Below, piece by piece: positions 1-8,234 of a stretch of DNA of 64,000 nucleotides. Source of the DNA: UBA1479 sp040218445 (lineage in GTDB: Bacteria; Pseudomonadota; Alphaproteobacteria; Rhodospirillales; Casp-alpha2); NCBI GenBank assembly GCA_040218445.1, contig JAVJRK010000009.1:291484-355483 (forward strand), given 5' to 3'. The first letter of the stretch is position 1. Every line of letters starts with the position of its first letter. Below the pieces are notes generated by a model. The model made no database searches. It saw only the letters and a list, made by a program, of their open reading frames with translations, and was not told the DNA's origin. Made by a program: the position numbers and the translations under genes.

Positions 1-518
1 GCCTTGAAGGCGCCATGGAATTGATCCGTCTCTGCGTCATCGGGGAACACGGGCGTCAGATCCCCGCCGCCGCCGAACCAGCCCTTGGTGGTCACGATCA
101 TGCGCGTGTTCATATGGGCCGCCGGAACCAGCGGCGAATTGGGATGGATCACGGTCGAAATGCCCGATGCCCAGAACCGGGGATCGTCTTCCGCCCCCGG
201 GATGCGTTTGCGGAATTCCTCGGAAAATTCACCCATCACGGTGGAGACATTGACGCCGGCCTTTTCAAACACGCGGCCGTCGCGCATCACCGCCATCACG
301 CCGCCCCCGCCCATGCTGCCGGCGATGTCGCCGGGGCGTTCCCAGGATTTGCGCTCGAACCGGCCGGGCGGGCGGGCACTGGTGCCGTTGGGGCCGGTCA
401 CGGCGTCTTCGATGTCTTCCAGCGCCTGGCAGAAATCGTCGCGCAGCCGCTCGAACCAGGCCTTGGCCCGGGATTTATGCGCATCGCCATAGTCGGCGGC
501 AGGACTCGCGTCATTCAT
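1..518 (-). CDS. hemF: Aerobic coproporphyrinogen III oxidase, partial (C-terminus beyond window)
   Basis: Oxygen-dependent decarboxylation of coproporphyrinogen III to protoporphyrinogen IX in haem synthesis; a cytoplasmic enzyme. About 172 N-terminal residues are visible and the rest runs off the left edge; the family is usually about 280-300 residues. Recognised by the glycine-rich GGGGVMAVMRDGRVFEKAG stretch (about residues 70-88), the conserved HPNSP segment (about 125-129) and the WFGGGGDLTP signature (about 147-156). The start is the ATG at 518, 5 nt downstream of the trmL stop, so the two genes are probably co-transcribed. Haem supply suits the neighbouring cytochrome bc1 operon. Confidence 0.93.
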   Translation of the reverse strand, partial: MNDASPAADYGDAHKSRAKAWFERLRDDFCQALEDIEDAVTGPNGTSARPPGRFERKSWERPGDIAGSMGGGGVMAVMRDGRVFEKAGVNVSTVMGEFSEEFRKRIPGAEDDPRFWASGISTVIHPNSPLVPAAHMNTRMIVTTKGWFGGGGDLTPVFPDDAETDQFHGAFK

Positions 519-523
519 AAGAA

Positions 524-994
524 TCAGATCTCTTTCGGATAGGCGCCAAGCTGCCCCAGCGCCGTCGCCAGCACCATGGCCGCACTGGCCGCCAGGTTCA
601 AGGACCGCGTGCCCGGCATCAAGGGAATCCGCACCCGGGCATGGGCCGCATCGTGCACCACATCGGGCACGCCCGCACTTTCCCGCCCGAACAGCAGCAT
701 ATCCCCGGCCTGAAAGGTAAATCCGGGCAGCCCGGTCGACGCCTTGGTCGTCAGCAGGACAAGCCGCCTTGCCCCCAGGTCCTGATGGAATCGCCCCCAG
801 GACTCGTGACGCGTCATATCGACCTGATTCAGATAATCCATGCCGGCGCGGCGCATTTTGGCCTCGGACAGGACGAACCCGCAGGGTTCGATGATATGCA
901 CCGGCACCCCCAGACAGGCGGCCGTGCGCAACACGGCCCCCGTATTTTGGGGAATATCGGGCTCAAAAAGGGCAATTTCGATCGATCCAGGCAT
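524..994 (-). CDS. trmL: tRNA (cytidine(34)-2'-O)-methyltransferase, SPOUT family
   Basis: Methylates the 2'-OH of the wobble nucleotide 34 of certain tRNA-Leu species using SAM. At 156 residues it has the minimal single-domain TrmL size. All three SpoU motifs are visible: PQNTGAVLRTAACLG (15-29), FGRESAGVP (102-110) and IPLMPGTRSLNLAASAAM (123-140), the last two forming the trefoil-knot SAM site. It starts at the ATG at 994 and is followed after 5 nt by hemF. It is divergent from petA across a 277-bp gap. The exact tRNA substrate is inferred from the family. Confidence 0.93.
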   Translation of the reverse strand: MPGSIEIALFEPDIPQNTGAVLRTAACLGVPVHIIEPCGFVLSEAKMRRAGMDYLNQVDMTRHESWGRFHQDLGARRLVLLTTKASTGLPGFTFQAGDMLLFGRESAGVPDVVHDAAHARVRIPLMPGTRSLNLAASAAMVLATALGQLGAYPKEI

Positions 995-1151
995 GATGCC
1001 CCCATCAAGGGCCGGAAAGGTAAGGTTTGCAAGCGATTCTCAACAGTTAGCGCTTGCCTGAAAGCCCTTGGCGACATAAGGTCTCGCCGGTTCGTGCGGG
1101 CACCCTTTGCCCGCACATTTCATCATGGGTGACTAATATTAAAGCCCATCG

Positions 1152-1180
1152 TTGCCTCTTTACCGCCGGTTTCGTAAATT
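1152..1180 (+). promoter_or_regulatory. Possible petABC promoter
   Basis: TTGCCT at 1152-1157 and TAAATT at 1175-1180 are separated by 17 nt, about 90 bp upstream of petA in the divergent trmL/petA gap. The match to a sigma70-type promoter is only moderate; other candidates in the gap cannot be excluded. Confidence 0.3.
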
Positions 1181-1271
1181 CGACGGTGAATTCGGGGGCT
1201 GTTCAGGATCGAGACCATCCGGTTCGGGACGGCGAACAAGATCAAAACACCTATTTTAAGGGGAAGTGCTT

Positions 1272-1826
1272 ATGAGCGACACGGCGAGCACCCCGCCAAC
1301 AGCCGAAATCGACGAGCAGACACGCCGCGATTTCCTTCTGGTTTCCACGGCAACAGTGGGCGCGGTCGGTACCGCGTTGACCCTGTGGCCGTTTATCAAC
1401 AGCCTTAACCCGGCGGCCGATACCCTGGCCCTGGCGACCACCGAAGTGAACCTGGCCCCCATTGCGGAAGGTCAGAGCATCACGGTCGTGTGGCAGGGCA
1501 AACCGGTCTTCATCCGTCATCGGACGAAAGCCGAGATTGCCAAGGCCGCCGAAGACGATGCGGCGGCCCTGCCCGATCCGGCAAAGGACGCGGACCGCGT
1601 GATCAAGCCGGAATGGCTGGTCATGGTCGGCGTTTGCACCCATCTGGGCTGCATTCCGCTGGGTCAGAAAGAGGGTGAGCCCAAGGGCGAGTTCGGCGGC
1701 TGGTTCTGCCCCTGCCACGGGTCGCACTACGACACCTCGGGCCGGATCCGCAAGGGCCCGGCGCCTTCCAACCTGCCGGTGCCGACATACGAATTCCAGT
1801 CGGATACCCAGGTTAAGATCGGCTAA
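1272..1826 (+). CDS. petA: Ubiquinol-cytochrome c reductase iron-sulfur (Rieske) subunit
   Basis: Rieske 2Fe-2S subunit of cytochrome bc1, which takes the first electron from ubiquinol and passes it to cytochrome c1. 184 residues. The N-terminus has a Tat-like RRDFL (18-22) followed by a single membrane anchor (about 22-45). The cluster ligands lie in CTHLGC (122-127) and CPCHGSHYD (146-154). The ATG at 1272 is preferred over a GTG at 1266 because AAGGGGAAG (1258-1266) is placed correctly for it. First gene of petABC, 11 nt before petB. Confidence 0.97.
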   Translation: MSDTASTPPTAEIDEQTRRDFLLVSTATVGAVGTALTLWPFINSLNPAADTLALATTEVNLAPIAEGQSITVVWQGKPVFIRHRTKAEIAKAAEDDAAALPDPAKDADRVIKPEWLVMVGVCTHLGCIPLGQKEGEPKGEFGGWFCPCHGSHYDTSGRIRKGPAPSNLPVPTYEFQSDTQVKIG

Positions 1827-1837
1827 CGGGGGACGTC

Positions 1838-3127
1838 ATGAGCGAACAAAATACCGAAAGTAAATTCATGCAGAATGGCGTCGTGAAGTGGGTCGAGCAT
1901 CGCATGCCGATCTTCAGCTTCATCGACCATTCCGTCGGTTCCGGCTATCCGGCGCCGAAAAACCTTTCCTACTGGTGGAACTTCGGCTCGCTTGCCGGCC
2001 TGGCCCTGATCATCATGATCGTGTCGGGTATCGTGCTGGCCATGCATTATACGCCGCATACCACGCTGGCCTTTGATTCGGTCGAGCGCATCATGCGCGA
2101 CGTCAACGGCGGCTGGCTGATCCGCTATCTGCATATGAACGGCGCCAGCTTCTTCTTCATCGCCGTCTACATCCACATCTTCCGCGGCCTGTATTTCGGG
2201 TCCTACAAGTACCCGCGCGAATTGCTGTGGATCATCGGCGTGCTGATCCTGCTGGCCATGATGGCGACCGCCTTCATGGGCTACGTTCTGCCCTGGGGCC
2301 AGATGTCCTATTGGGGCGCCACGGTCATCACCAACCTGTTCTCGGCCATTCCGGTGGTCGGCGACAGCATCGTGACCTTGCTGTGGGGCGGCTTCGTGGT
2401 CGATAACCCGACGCTCAACCGCTTCTTCTCGCTGCACTATCTGTTGCCCTTCGTCATTCTGGGCCTTGTGATCGTGCATATCTGGGCACTGCACCAGTTC
2501 GGGTCCAACAACCCGTCCGGGATCGACGTAAAGGGCCCGCAGGACACCATTCCGTTCCATCCTTATTTCACCATCAAGGATCTGTTCGGCATGGGCGTGT
2601 TCCTGCTGATCTTCTGCTTCTTCGTGTTCTTCGCGCCCAACTACTTCGGCGAGGCCGACAACTACATCCCGGCCGACCCGCTGGCGACCCCGCCGCATAT
2701 CGTGCCGGAATGGTATTTCCTGCCGTCCTACGCGATCCTGCGGGCGTTCACGAACGACTTCATCCTGTATTGGCCGATTTCCTGGCTGATGACGGCCAAA
2801 CTGGCCGGCGTCATTGCCATGTTCGGCTCGATCATCCTGCTGGCGCTCATTCCTTGGCTCGATACCTCCAAGGTGCGGTCCGCCCGCTTCCGGCCGATCT
2901 ACAGGTGGTTCTTCTGGATCTTCGTGCTCGACTGGATTGTTCTCGGCATGGTCGGCGCCCACCCGCCGGAAGGCATCTGGGTACTGCTTGGTCAGATTTC
3001 GACCATCTATTATTTCGCCCACCTTCTGGTGATTCTGCCCATCCTGGGCGTCATCGAACGTCCCTTGGCCCTGCCGGAAAGCATTTCCGCGTCGGTCACG
3101 GGCGGCGAAACGAAGCCCGCGGAGTAA
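1838..3127 (+). CDS. petB: Cytochrome b of the bc1 complex
   Basis: Integral membrane subunit holding haems bL and bH and both quinone sites. 429 residues, the normal full-length bacterial form. Four haem-ligand histidines are visible in the expected 14-residue spacing: H99/H113 and H200/H214. The Qo-site PEWY motif is at 290-293 (IVPEWYFLP). Eight or so hydrophobic helices are spread through the protein. Here cytochrome b is not fused to c1, unlike fbcH of some Bradyrhizobiaceae. petC follows after 5 nt. Confidence 0.98.
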   Translation: MSEQNTESKFMQNGVVKWVEHRMPIFSFIDHSVGSGYPAPKNLSYWWNFGSLAGLALIIMIVSGIVLAMHYTPHTTLAFDSVERIMRDVNGGWLIRYLHMNGASFFFIAVYIHIFRGLYFGSYKYPRELLWIIGVLILLAMMATAFMGYVLPWGQMSYWGATVITNLFSAIPVVGDSIVTLLWGGFVVDNPTLNRFFSLHYLLPFVILGLVIVHIWALHQFGSNNPSGIDVKGPQDTIPFHPYFTIKDLFGMGVFLLIFCFFVFFAPNYFGEADNYIPADPLATPPHIVPEWYFLPSYAILRAFTNDFILYWPISWLMTAKLAGVIAMFGSIILLALIPWLDTSKVRSARFRPIYRWFFWIFVLDWIVLGMVGAHPPEGIWVLLGQISTIYYFAHLLVILPILGVIERPLALPESISASVTGGETKPAE

Positions 3128-3132
3128 GGAAC

Positions 3133-3975
3133 ATGATGAAACCAACCATCAAGACCGCCTTCGCGGCCCTCGTCACCGCTGCTGCCGTTTCCGTCGTGGC
3201 GTTTGCAACCACCCCGGCCCAGGCCGCGGGTGCCGCTGCCAAGCCGGCGGCTCAGGACTGGTCCTTCAAGGGCCTGTTCGGAACCTACGACCGGGCGGCC
3301 GCACAACGCGGCTACAAGGTCTACAAGGACGTTTGCGCGTCCTGCCATTCCATGGACCTGATCAAGTTCCGCAACCTGCAGGACATCGGGTATTCGGAAG
3401 CGCAAACCAAGGCCCTGGCCGCCGAGTATGAAATCCAGGACGGCCCCAACGACGACGGCGACATGTTCGCCCGCAAGCGCACACCGTCCGATCCGTTGCC
3501 GGCACCCTTCGCCAATGCGAAGGCCGCCGCCGCCGCCAATAACGGCAAGGCACCGCCGGACCTGTCCCTGATCACCAAGGCGCGCGCCCAGGGCGGCGAT
3601 TCGTTGATCAAGGTGTCCATGAAACACCCGGACGGCTTCACCCTCGGCGCCGACTACGTCTATGCCCTGCTGACCGGTTACGGTGAAGCACCGGCGGGCG
3701 TCGACGTGCCCGAAGGCGGGAACTACAACAAGTACTTCCCGGGCGGCGTGATCGCCATGGCCAACCCACTGGTCGAAGACGCGGTCGAATATTCCGACGG
3801 CACCAAGGCCACCGTGGAGCAGATGGCACGTGACGTCACCGTGTTCCTGGCCTGGGCGGGCGAGCCGGAACTTGAAGACCGCAAGCGCCTCGGCATCAAG
3901 GTGATGCTGTTCCTGCTGGTGCTGACGGGCATGCTGTTCGCCCTCAAGCGGAAGATTTGGTCGGACGTCCACTAA
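3133..3975 (+). CDS. petC: Cytochrome c1 of the bc1 complex
   Basis: Membrane-anchored c-type cytochrome that passes electrons to soluble or membrane cytochrome c. 280 residues. It has a cleavable signal peptide ending near AQA (residues 29-31), a haem-c attachment site CASCH (68-72), a probable axial methionine in GGVIAMANPL, and a C-terminal transmembrane anchor (last about 25 residues, ending KRKIWSDVH). The ATG at 3133 is chosen because it directly precedes the signal peptide and follows GGAGTAAGGA. Last gene of petABC, followed by a strong terminator. Confidence 0.97.
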   Translation: MMKPTIKTAFAALVTAAAVSVVAFATTPAQAAGAAAKPAAQDWSFKGLFGTYDRAAAQRGYKVYKDVCASCHSMDLIKFRNLQDIGYSEAQTKALAAEYEIQDGPNDDGDMFARKRTPSDPLPAPFANAKAAAAANNGKAPPDLSLITKARAQGGDSLIKVSMKHPDGFTLGADYVYALLTGYGEAPAGVDVPEGGNYNKYFPGGVIAMANPLVEDAVEYSDGTKATVEQMARDVTVFLAWAGEPELEDRKRLGIKVMLFLLVLTGMLFALKRKIWSDVH

Positions 3976-4057
3976 ACGGATCTGACCGCCGCACACTCTC
4001 CGCGGCGTTGGGATGGTGCGGTCGGCAACGCCGCGGTCCCAAAGAACCAAACGAAGA

Positions 4058-4090
4058 AAGGCCCCGGAAATTTCCGGGGCCTTTTGTTTT
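4058..4090 (+). terminator. Rho-independent terminator after petC
   Basis: AAAGGCCCCGG pairs with CCGGGGCCTTTT around a short AAATTT loop and runs into TTTTGTTTT. It lies about 85 nt after the petC stop. Confidence 0.85.
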
Positions 4091-4094
4091 GAAC

Positions 4095-4205
4095 CACTGA
4101 GGCGGTGAGGCAGTGAGAAGGAAGACCGGATTCCCGCCTTCGCGGGAATGACAATACCCGTCACCCCCGCGAAGGCGGGGGTCCAGGCACGTCACTGCCT
4201 CAGTG
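4095..4205. repeat. Nested palindromic (REP/BIME-like) repeat
   Basis: Two 25-nt units lie in inverted orientation at 4128-4152 and 4160-4184. Each is a hairpin, with stems ATTCCCGC/GCGGGAAT (loop CTTC) and ACCCCCGC/GCGGGGGT (loop GAAG). The units are identical to each other except for four compensating bases. They are enclosed by a second inverted repeat, with CACTGAGGC and GGCAGTGA in 4095-4116 matched by TCACTGCCTCAGTG at 4192-4205. The CCGCCTTCGCGGG core is of a type widespread as intergenic repeats in proteobacteria. Confidence 0.75.
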
Positions 4206-4273
4206 ATTCCTTATCTTCTCTCGCGCAAATCAACCTCGGCGGGCCTGGGTTTGGTCCGCTTCGGGATTTACGA

Positions 4274-5272
4274 CTATAGAAAATCCTCGATAAACCCCCG
4301 GATCACGCTGTCCAGGTCGGCATCCTCGGGACAGCCCAGCGCCTTGGCCTTGGCCGCATCCATCTTCAGGGGCCAGGAGCCGCAGATGGCTTCGACCTGC
4401 TCGTCCCGCCGGCGGGTGATGGAGCCGAGCTTGATGCCTTCCTCGCGGGCAACACGTTCCAGGGCCTCGATCATTTCCGCCACCGCATAGGCCTTGTTGG
4501 GCAGGCCGACGGAGCGGTCCGTACCGATGGCATCGCCGTCGGCGTCATGGACAGCGAGGAAGCCCTGCACGGCGGAGCGGTAACCCAACAGCATCATGAA
4601 AAAACCGTCGTGGACGGGCAGAACATGTTCCTTGCCTTGCAGCGGCTCGCGGAAGATGCCGGACGCCCAGCCGGATGCCGCCGCGTTGGGCACGCCCGGG
4701 CGGATCACGATGGTCGGCAGGCGCACGGTGCGGCCGTCGATATAACCCTTGCGGGTGTAATCGTTGATGCAGAGCTCGCCGAAGGCCTTGGTCATGCCAT
4801 AGGTCGTTTCCGGCGTGTGGCGGGTCCAGTCATCGACCTCTTTCGGCAGGTCCGGGCCGCCGAACACGGCGAGCGACGAGGAAAACACCAGGCGCGGCGT
4901 GCCTTCACGGGCGCGCGCCGCATTGAGGATATTCAAGCCGCCGTCCAGGTTAACCCGCATGGCCATGTCGAAATCCTTCTCGCCCCCGGCGGAAACGACC
5001 GAGGCCAGATGGAAGACCGAAATATCGTCGCGGTCGACCAGGGCGGAAACCGTATCCCGGTCGGAAATATCGCCCGCCGCCGTCGTGACCCGGACGCCGC
5101 CGTCCTTTGGGGCCCAATCGAACGGCGTGACCGGCGCCAGTTGGTCGAATAGTTGGATTTCATCGACTTCGGCCATTTGGCCGCCGGGTCCGCGCAGTTC
5201 GCCGCGTTTGAGGATTTCCTTGGCGATCATTTGGCCCAGGAAGCCGCAGCCCCCGGTTATCAGCACTTTCAT
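4274..5272 (-). CDS. NAD-dependent epimerase/dehydratase, D-erythronate dehydrogenase-like
   Basis: Extended short-chain dehydrogenase. 332 residues from the ATG at 5272. The Rossmann motif GGCGFLGQ is near residue 7. The catalytic YxxxK appears as YGMTK, with the upstream serine stretch VFSSSLAVFGG. Overall pattern (LASVVSAGGEKDFDMAM, RLPTIVIRPG) resembles DenD, which oxidises D-erythronate to 2-keto-D-erythronate. Specificity is inferred only; the usual DenD partners (kinase, isomerase) are not nearby. The inner ATG at 5272 is chosen over 5278 because GGGGGAG is well spaced for it and too close to 5278. Confidence 0.7.
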   Translation of the reverse strand: MKVLITGGCGFLGQMIAKEILKRGELRGPGGQMAEVDEIQLFDQLAPVTPFDWAPKDGGVRVTTAAGDISDRDTVSALVDRDDISVFHLASVVSAGGEKDFDMAMRVNLDGGLNILNAARAREGTPRLVFSSSLAVFGGPDLPKEVDDWTRHTPETTYGMTKAFGELCINDYTRKGYIDGRTVRLPTIVIRPGVPNAAASGWASGIFREPLQGKEHVLPVHDGFFMMLLGYRSAVQGFLAVHDADGDAIGTDRSVGLPNKAYAVAEMIEALERVAREEGIKLGSITRRRDEQVEAICGSWPLKMDAAKAKALGCPEDADLDSVIRGFIEDFL

Positions 5273-5296
5273 GGGCATTCTCCCCCTCTGTAACGG

Positions 5297-5920
5297 CTAT
5301 TCAAGGGGCCTGAGCCCTTCCATTTCCAGCACCCGCTGCACCGCCGGCTGGGCGTCGACCCGCTTGGCCAACTCCCAGACCGCCGGATAACCGTCCGGCG
5401 TTTTGGGCGTGCATTTAAGGCCCCAGCGGGCATGTACCCAGGCCAGGCAGTCGGCCAGGGTCATCTTGTCGCCGACCAGCCATTCACGGCCTTCGGCCCA
5501 GCCTTCCATGCGGGTCATGCATTGCGCCCAGACTTCCTGGGCCCGGGTCTTCAGATCAGCCTGAACGCCCTCATCATCGTGCCAGCGGAACGGCCGCATC
5601 TGGATGCCGAAGGCCGGATGTTCCTGCGACGCCATGAACAGAAGCATCATCATCATCTGACCGTAATCCCAGCTGTCCCTGGCCGGGGTCAGATCGCCGC
5701 CGAACTTGTTGGTCAGATAGGTCATGATGGCCACGCTTTCGGTCATCAGTCCGTCATCGGTGATCAGCGACGGCACCTGATTGCGCGGATTGATTGCCTT
5801 GTATTCATCGGACATCAAAAGATCGTCGGACACGGCGACCGCTTCGTAATCGCGCCCGAGCGTTTCAAGCACGATATGGACGGCCATGGCGCAGGAGCCG
5901 GGACGGTAATAGAGCTTCAT
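5297..5920 (-). CDS. Glutathione S-transferase family protein
   Basis: 207 residues with a thioredoxin-like N-terminal half starting MKLYYRPGSCAMAVHI and a glutathione-binding NPRNQVPSLI followed by ESVAIMTYL (about 45-72), then an all-helical C-terminal half. The serine/cysteine near residues 9-10 is in the place of the catalytic residue of beta-class bacterial GSTs. It lies 24 nt upstream of the DenD-like gene on the same strand. The substrate is unknown; a detoxification or maleylacetoacetate-isomerase-like role is possible but unsupported. Confidence 0.85.
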   Translation of the reverse strand: MKLYYRPGSCAMAVHIVLETLGRDYEAVAVSDDLLMSDEYKAINPRNQVPSLITDDGLMTESVAIMTYLTNKFGGDLTPARDSWDYGQMMMMLLFMASQEHPAFGIQMRPFRWHDDEGVQADLKTRAQEVWAQCMTRMEGWAEGREWLVGDKMTLADCLAWVHARWGLKCTPKTPDGYPAVWELAKRVDAQPAVQRVLEMEGLRPLE

Positions 5921-5941
5921 CTTGGTGTTCCTCTGGTTGGA

Positions 5942-6487
5942 TCAGTTTCTGTCGAGCACAAAGGTGCCTTTGGCGGGATCATAGCCGACCCAAAGCGCAT
6001 CGCACATGCCGTCGTCGATGCGCAGCCAGGCCCGGCAGGTTTCAGGCAAGCCGAAGCGCGACCGCGCCGCGTCCGGAACCGGCGCGACCGTCGTTTTGTA
6101 ACCGGAGCCATAGGGCTCTTGCCGGTTATCGCAGAGCGCATATTGTTCCCCCGTACCGACGTTAATCCGCAGCGGCAGCAGGCCGGATGCCACATCGGGC
6201 AGGCGTTCCCATCCGGCCCCACCGCCGGGCTTGGATACCAGGGCGACATGGAAATACTCACCCTCTGGGTTGACGCCGTCGCGCCAGGCAAAGACACGGT
6301 CGGGATCGCCGTCGCAGGTCAAATCCACGGCCAGATCCGCATCCGTCGCGGGCGAAAAATCCTGTGACCAAATGGTGCCGTACCAATAGCGGATCAGACG
6401 ATGCGTTTCCCAGTCAACCGGCCGGGCCTGCACCGCACCAACCAAAAGCACAGCCAGCAAGCCGGCGGTTGCGGCGCACCGCCGCAT
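5942..6487 (-). CDS. Secreted hypothetical protein
   Basis: 181 residues with a signal peptide (MRRCAATAG, hydrophobic stretch to about residue 20, cleavage near VQA). The mature part is aromatic-rich with at least four cysteines (in LTCDGD, ALCDNR, ETCRAW and GMCDAL), which suggests disulfides in the periplasm. No family is recognised. It sits 1 nt after mtnA on the same strand and 21 nt before the GST gene, so it is probably transcribed with them. Confidence 0.7.
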   Translation of the reverse strand: MRRCAATAGLLAVLLVGAVQARPVDWETHRLIRYWYGTIWSQDFSPATDADLAVDLTCDGDPDRVFAWRDGVNPEGEYFHVALVSKPGGGAGWERLPDVASGLLPLRINVGTGEQYALCDNRQEPYGSGYKTTVAPVPDAARSRFGLPETCRAWLRIDDGMCDALWVGYDPAKGTFVLDRN

Positions 6488-6488
6488 G

Positions 6489-7583
6489 TCACGCCTTCTC
6501 CGGATAGAGGCCTTTCAGCCCCTCCGCCGAGGCCGCGGCCACGCCCCGTTCGGTGATCAGGCCGGTCACCAGGCGAGCGGGTGTAACATCAAAGGCATAG
6601 TTGGCGGCGGCGGAGCCTTCGGGCGTGATGGTCACGGTGGTGACCTCGCCCGCATCGGTGCGGCCGGTCATGCGGGTGACTTCGTCCGGCGATCGCTGTT
6701 CGATGGGGATGTCGCGCACCCCGTCCGTCAGCGTCCAATCGATGGTCGGCCCCGGCAGTGCCACGTAGAACGGCACGTTGTTGTCGTGTGCTGCCAGCGC
6801 CTTCAGATAGGTGCCGATCTTGTTGCACACATCGCCCGACGCCGCCGTGCGGTCCGTTCCGGTGATGCACAGATCGACCTGGCCGTGCTGCATCAGATGC
6901 CCACCCACGTTATCGGCGATCACCGTATGCGGTACCCCGTGCTGACCCAGTTCCCAGGCGGTCAGGCTGGCGCCCTGGTTGCGGGGCCGGGTTTCATCGA
7001 CCCAGACATGAACGTCGATCCCGGCGTTATGGGCCTTGTAGATCGGCGACAGGGCCGTGCCCCAATCAACCGTGGCGAGCCAGCCCGCATTGCAATGGGT
7101 CAACACGTTGACCGGCTTGGACTTACCGTTCTTTTCCCAGACGGCCTCGATCAACGGCTTGCCGTTGTCGCCGATGGCGGAACAGATGGCGACGTCCTCG
7201 TCCGCGATCTCAGCCGCGCGCGTATAAGCGGCTTCCGCCCGCTGGTTCGGCGACAGCGGGCCAAGCAAGGCCTTCATCTCGTCCAAGGCCCAGCGCAGGT
7301 TGACCGCCGTGGGCCGGGTCGCCAACAGGTCGTCATGGGCCTTGGAAAGGCCTTCGTCCGAGGCATCAGCATGCATGGCGAGCGCCATGCCGTAGGCCGC
7401 CGTGGCCCCGATCAGGGGCGCGCCGCGCACCCACATGTCGGCGATGGCCGTGGCCGCGTCCGACACGCTTTCCAGGCGACGGGTGACGAAATCGAACGGC
7501 AGGCGGGTCTGATCGATGATTTCGACCGCCCAGCCATCGTCGGCCGGCCAGATGGTGCGGTAGGGGGTGCCGTCGACGTTCAT
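6489..7583 (-). CDS. mtnA: S-methyl-5-thioribose-1-phosphate isomerase
   Basis: Isomerises methylthioribose-1-phosphate to methylthioribulose-1-phosphate in methionine salvage. 364 residues, the normal size. Diagnostic segments are VRGAPLIGATAAYGMA, the catalytic-cysteine region THCNAGWLATVDWGTALSP, and GTDRTAASGDVCNKIGTY with the catalytic aspartate. The ATG at 7583 (MNVDGTPYRTIW) is chosen; earlier in-frame starts would overlap the upstream gene. Together with mtnP two genes upstream it makes the first two steps of MTA recycling. Confidence 0.93.
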   Translation of the reverse strand: MNVDGTPYRTIWPADDGWAVEIIDQTRLPFDFVTRRLESVSDAATAIADMWVRGAPLIGATAAYGMALAMHADASDEGLSKAHDDLLATRPTAVNLRWALDEMKALLGPLSPNQRAEAAYTRAAEIADEDVAICSAIGDNGKPLIEAVWEKNGKSKPVNVLTHCNAGWLATVDWGTALSPIYKAHNAGIDVHVWVDETRPRNQGASLTAWELGQHGVPHTVIADNVGGHLMQHGQVDLCITGTDRTAASGDVCNKIGTYLKALAAHDNNVPFYVALPGPTIDWTLTDGVRDIPIEQRSPDEVTRMTGRTDAGEVTTVTITPEGSAAANYAFDVTPARLVTGLITERGVAAASAEGLKGLYPEKA

Positions 7584-7590
7584 GGGCCGT

Positions 7591-8208
7591 CTATTGCTCC
7601 AAGGCTTCGGTGATGCAGATATCGCGGTCGGCCCCGCCGTCCAGCGCCTTGCGGGCCTCGGCATAAAGCGGGGATTCATAAAACCCCGATGCCGTGTCCC
7701 AGGTCAGGTGCTCCGCCAGGGCAATGCGGTTCTGGGTATAGCCTTCCAGGCTTTCGACCCGCCCGCCGCGGGCCAGGAACCGCCCGCCCGCTGCCGCCAT
7801 GGCCTCGGTCGCCTTGGCCGCATAGGCCAGCATCTTGTCGGGGTCGTGGATGGTCATATGCGCACCCACCCAATAGGCGACGGGTCCCGCCGTCTCACCC
7901 CGGGGGGCCAGATCCTCGACCCCTTCGACGACGAAGGTGTCGCGTTCGACCGCGCCGTTCAGGATATGGGAATGGGCGTCTTCGTAAGCCGGTGAATGAT
8001 AGGTCTTGAGCGCCGTGTCGAAATCGGGGAATTCGATGATCACCACGCGGCCCTGATCATAGCCTTCCAGGGTTTTAACCCGCCCGCCCCGGGCCAGGAA
8101 TTTACCGCCCCCGGCGGCGATGGCCGGGCCGGCCTTGGCCGCATAGGCCTGAAATTTTTCCTGATCGTTGATCTGAATGCGCAGGCTCATCCAATAGGCC
8201 TTGGGCAT
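7591..8208 (-). CDS. Protein with two tandem DUF1330 domains
   Basis: 205 residues made of two similar halves (about 1-95 and 108-203). Each half begins AYWMSLRIQI or AYWVGAHMTI, continues with KFLARGGRVKTLEGY or RFLARGGRVESLEGY, and ends RDTFVVEGVE or RDICITEALE. DUF1330 proteins are small ferredoxin-like dimers of about 95 residues, so this protein probably forms the dimer within one chain. Function is unknown. It lies 7 nt before mtnA and 26 nt after mtnP, inside the methylthioadenosine salvage operon. Confidence 0.85.
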   Translation of the reverse strand: MPKAYWMSLRIQINDQEKFQAYAAKAGPAIAAGGGKFLARGGRVKTLEGYDQGRVVIIEFPDFDTALKTYHSPAYEDAHSHILNGAVERDTFVVEGVEDLAPRGETAGPVAYWVGAHMTIHDPDKMLAYAAKATEAMAAAGGRFLARGGRVESLEGYTQNRIALAEHLTWDTASGFYESPLYAEARKALDGGADRDICITEALEQ

Positions 8209-8234
8209 GTCTCTTTCCTCCTTGGGGTGTTCGT

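Noticed and set aside
1823..3145. Minus-strand open frame of 440 codons
   Set aside because: Antisense to petB; composition is rich in Arg/Asp/His as in frame shadows.
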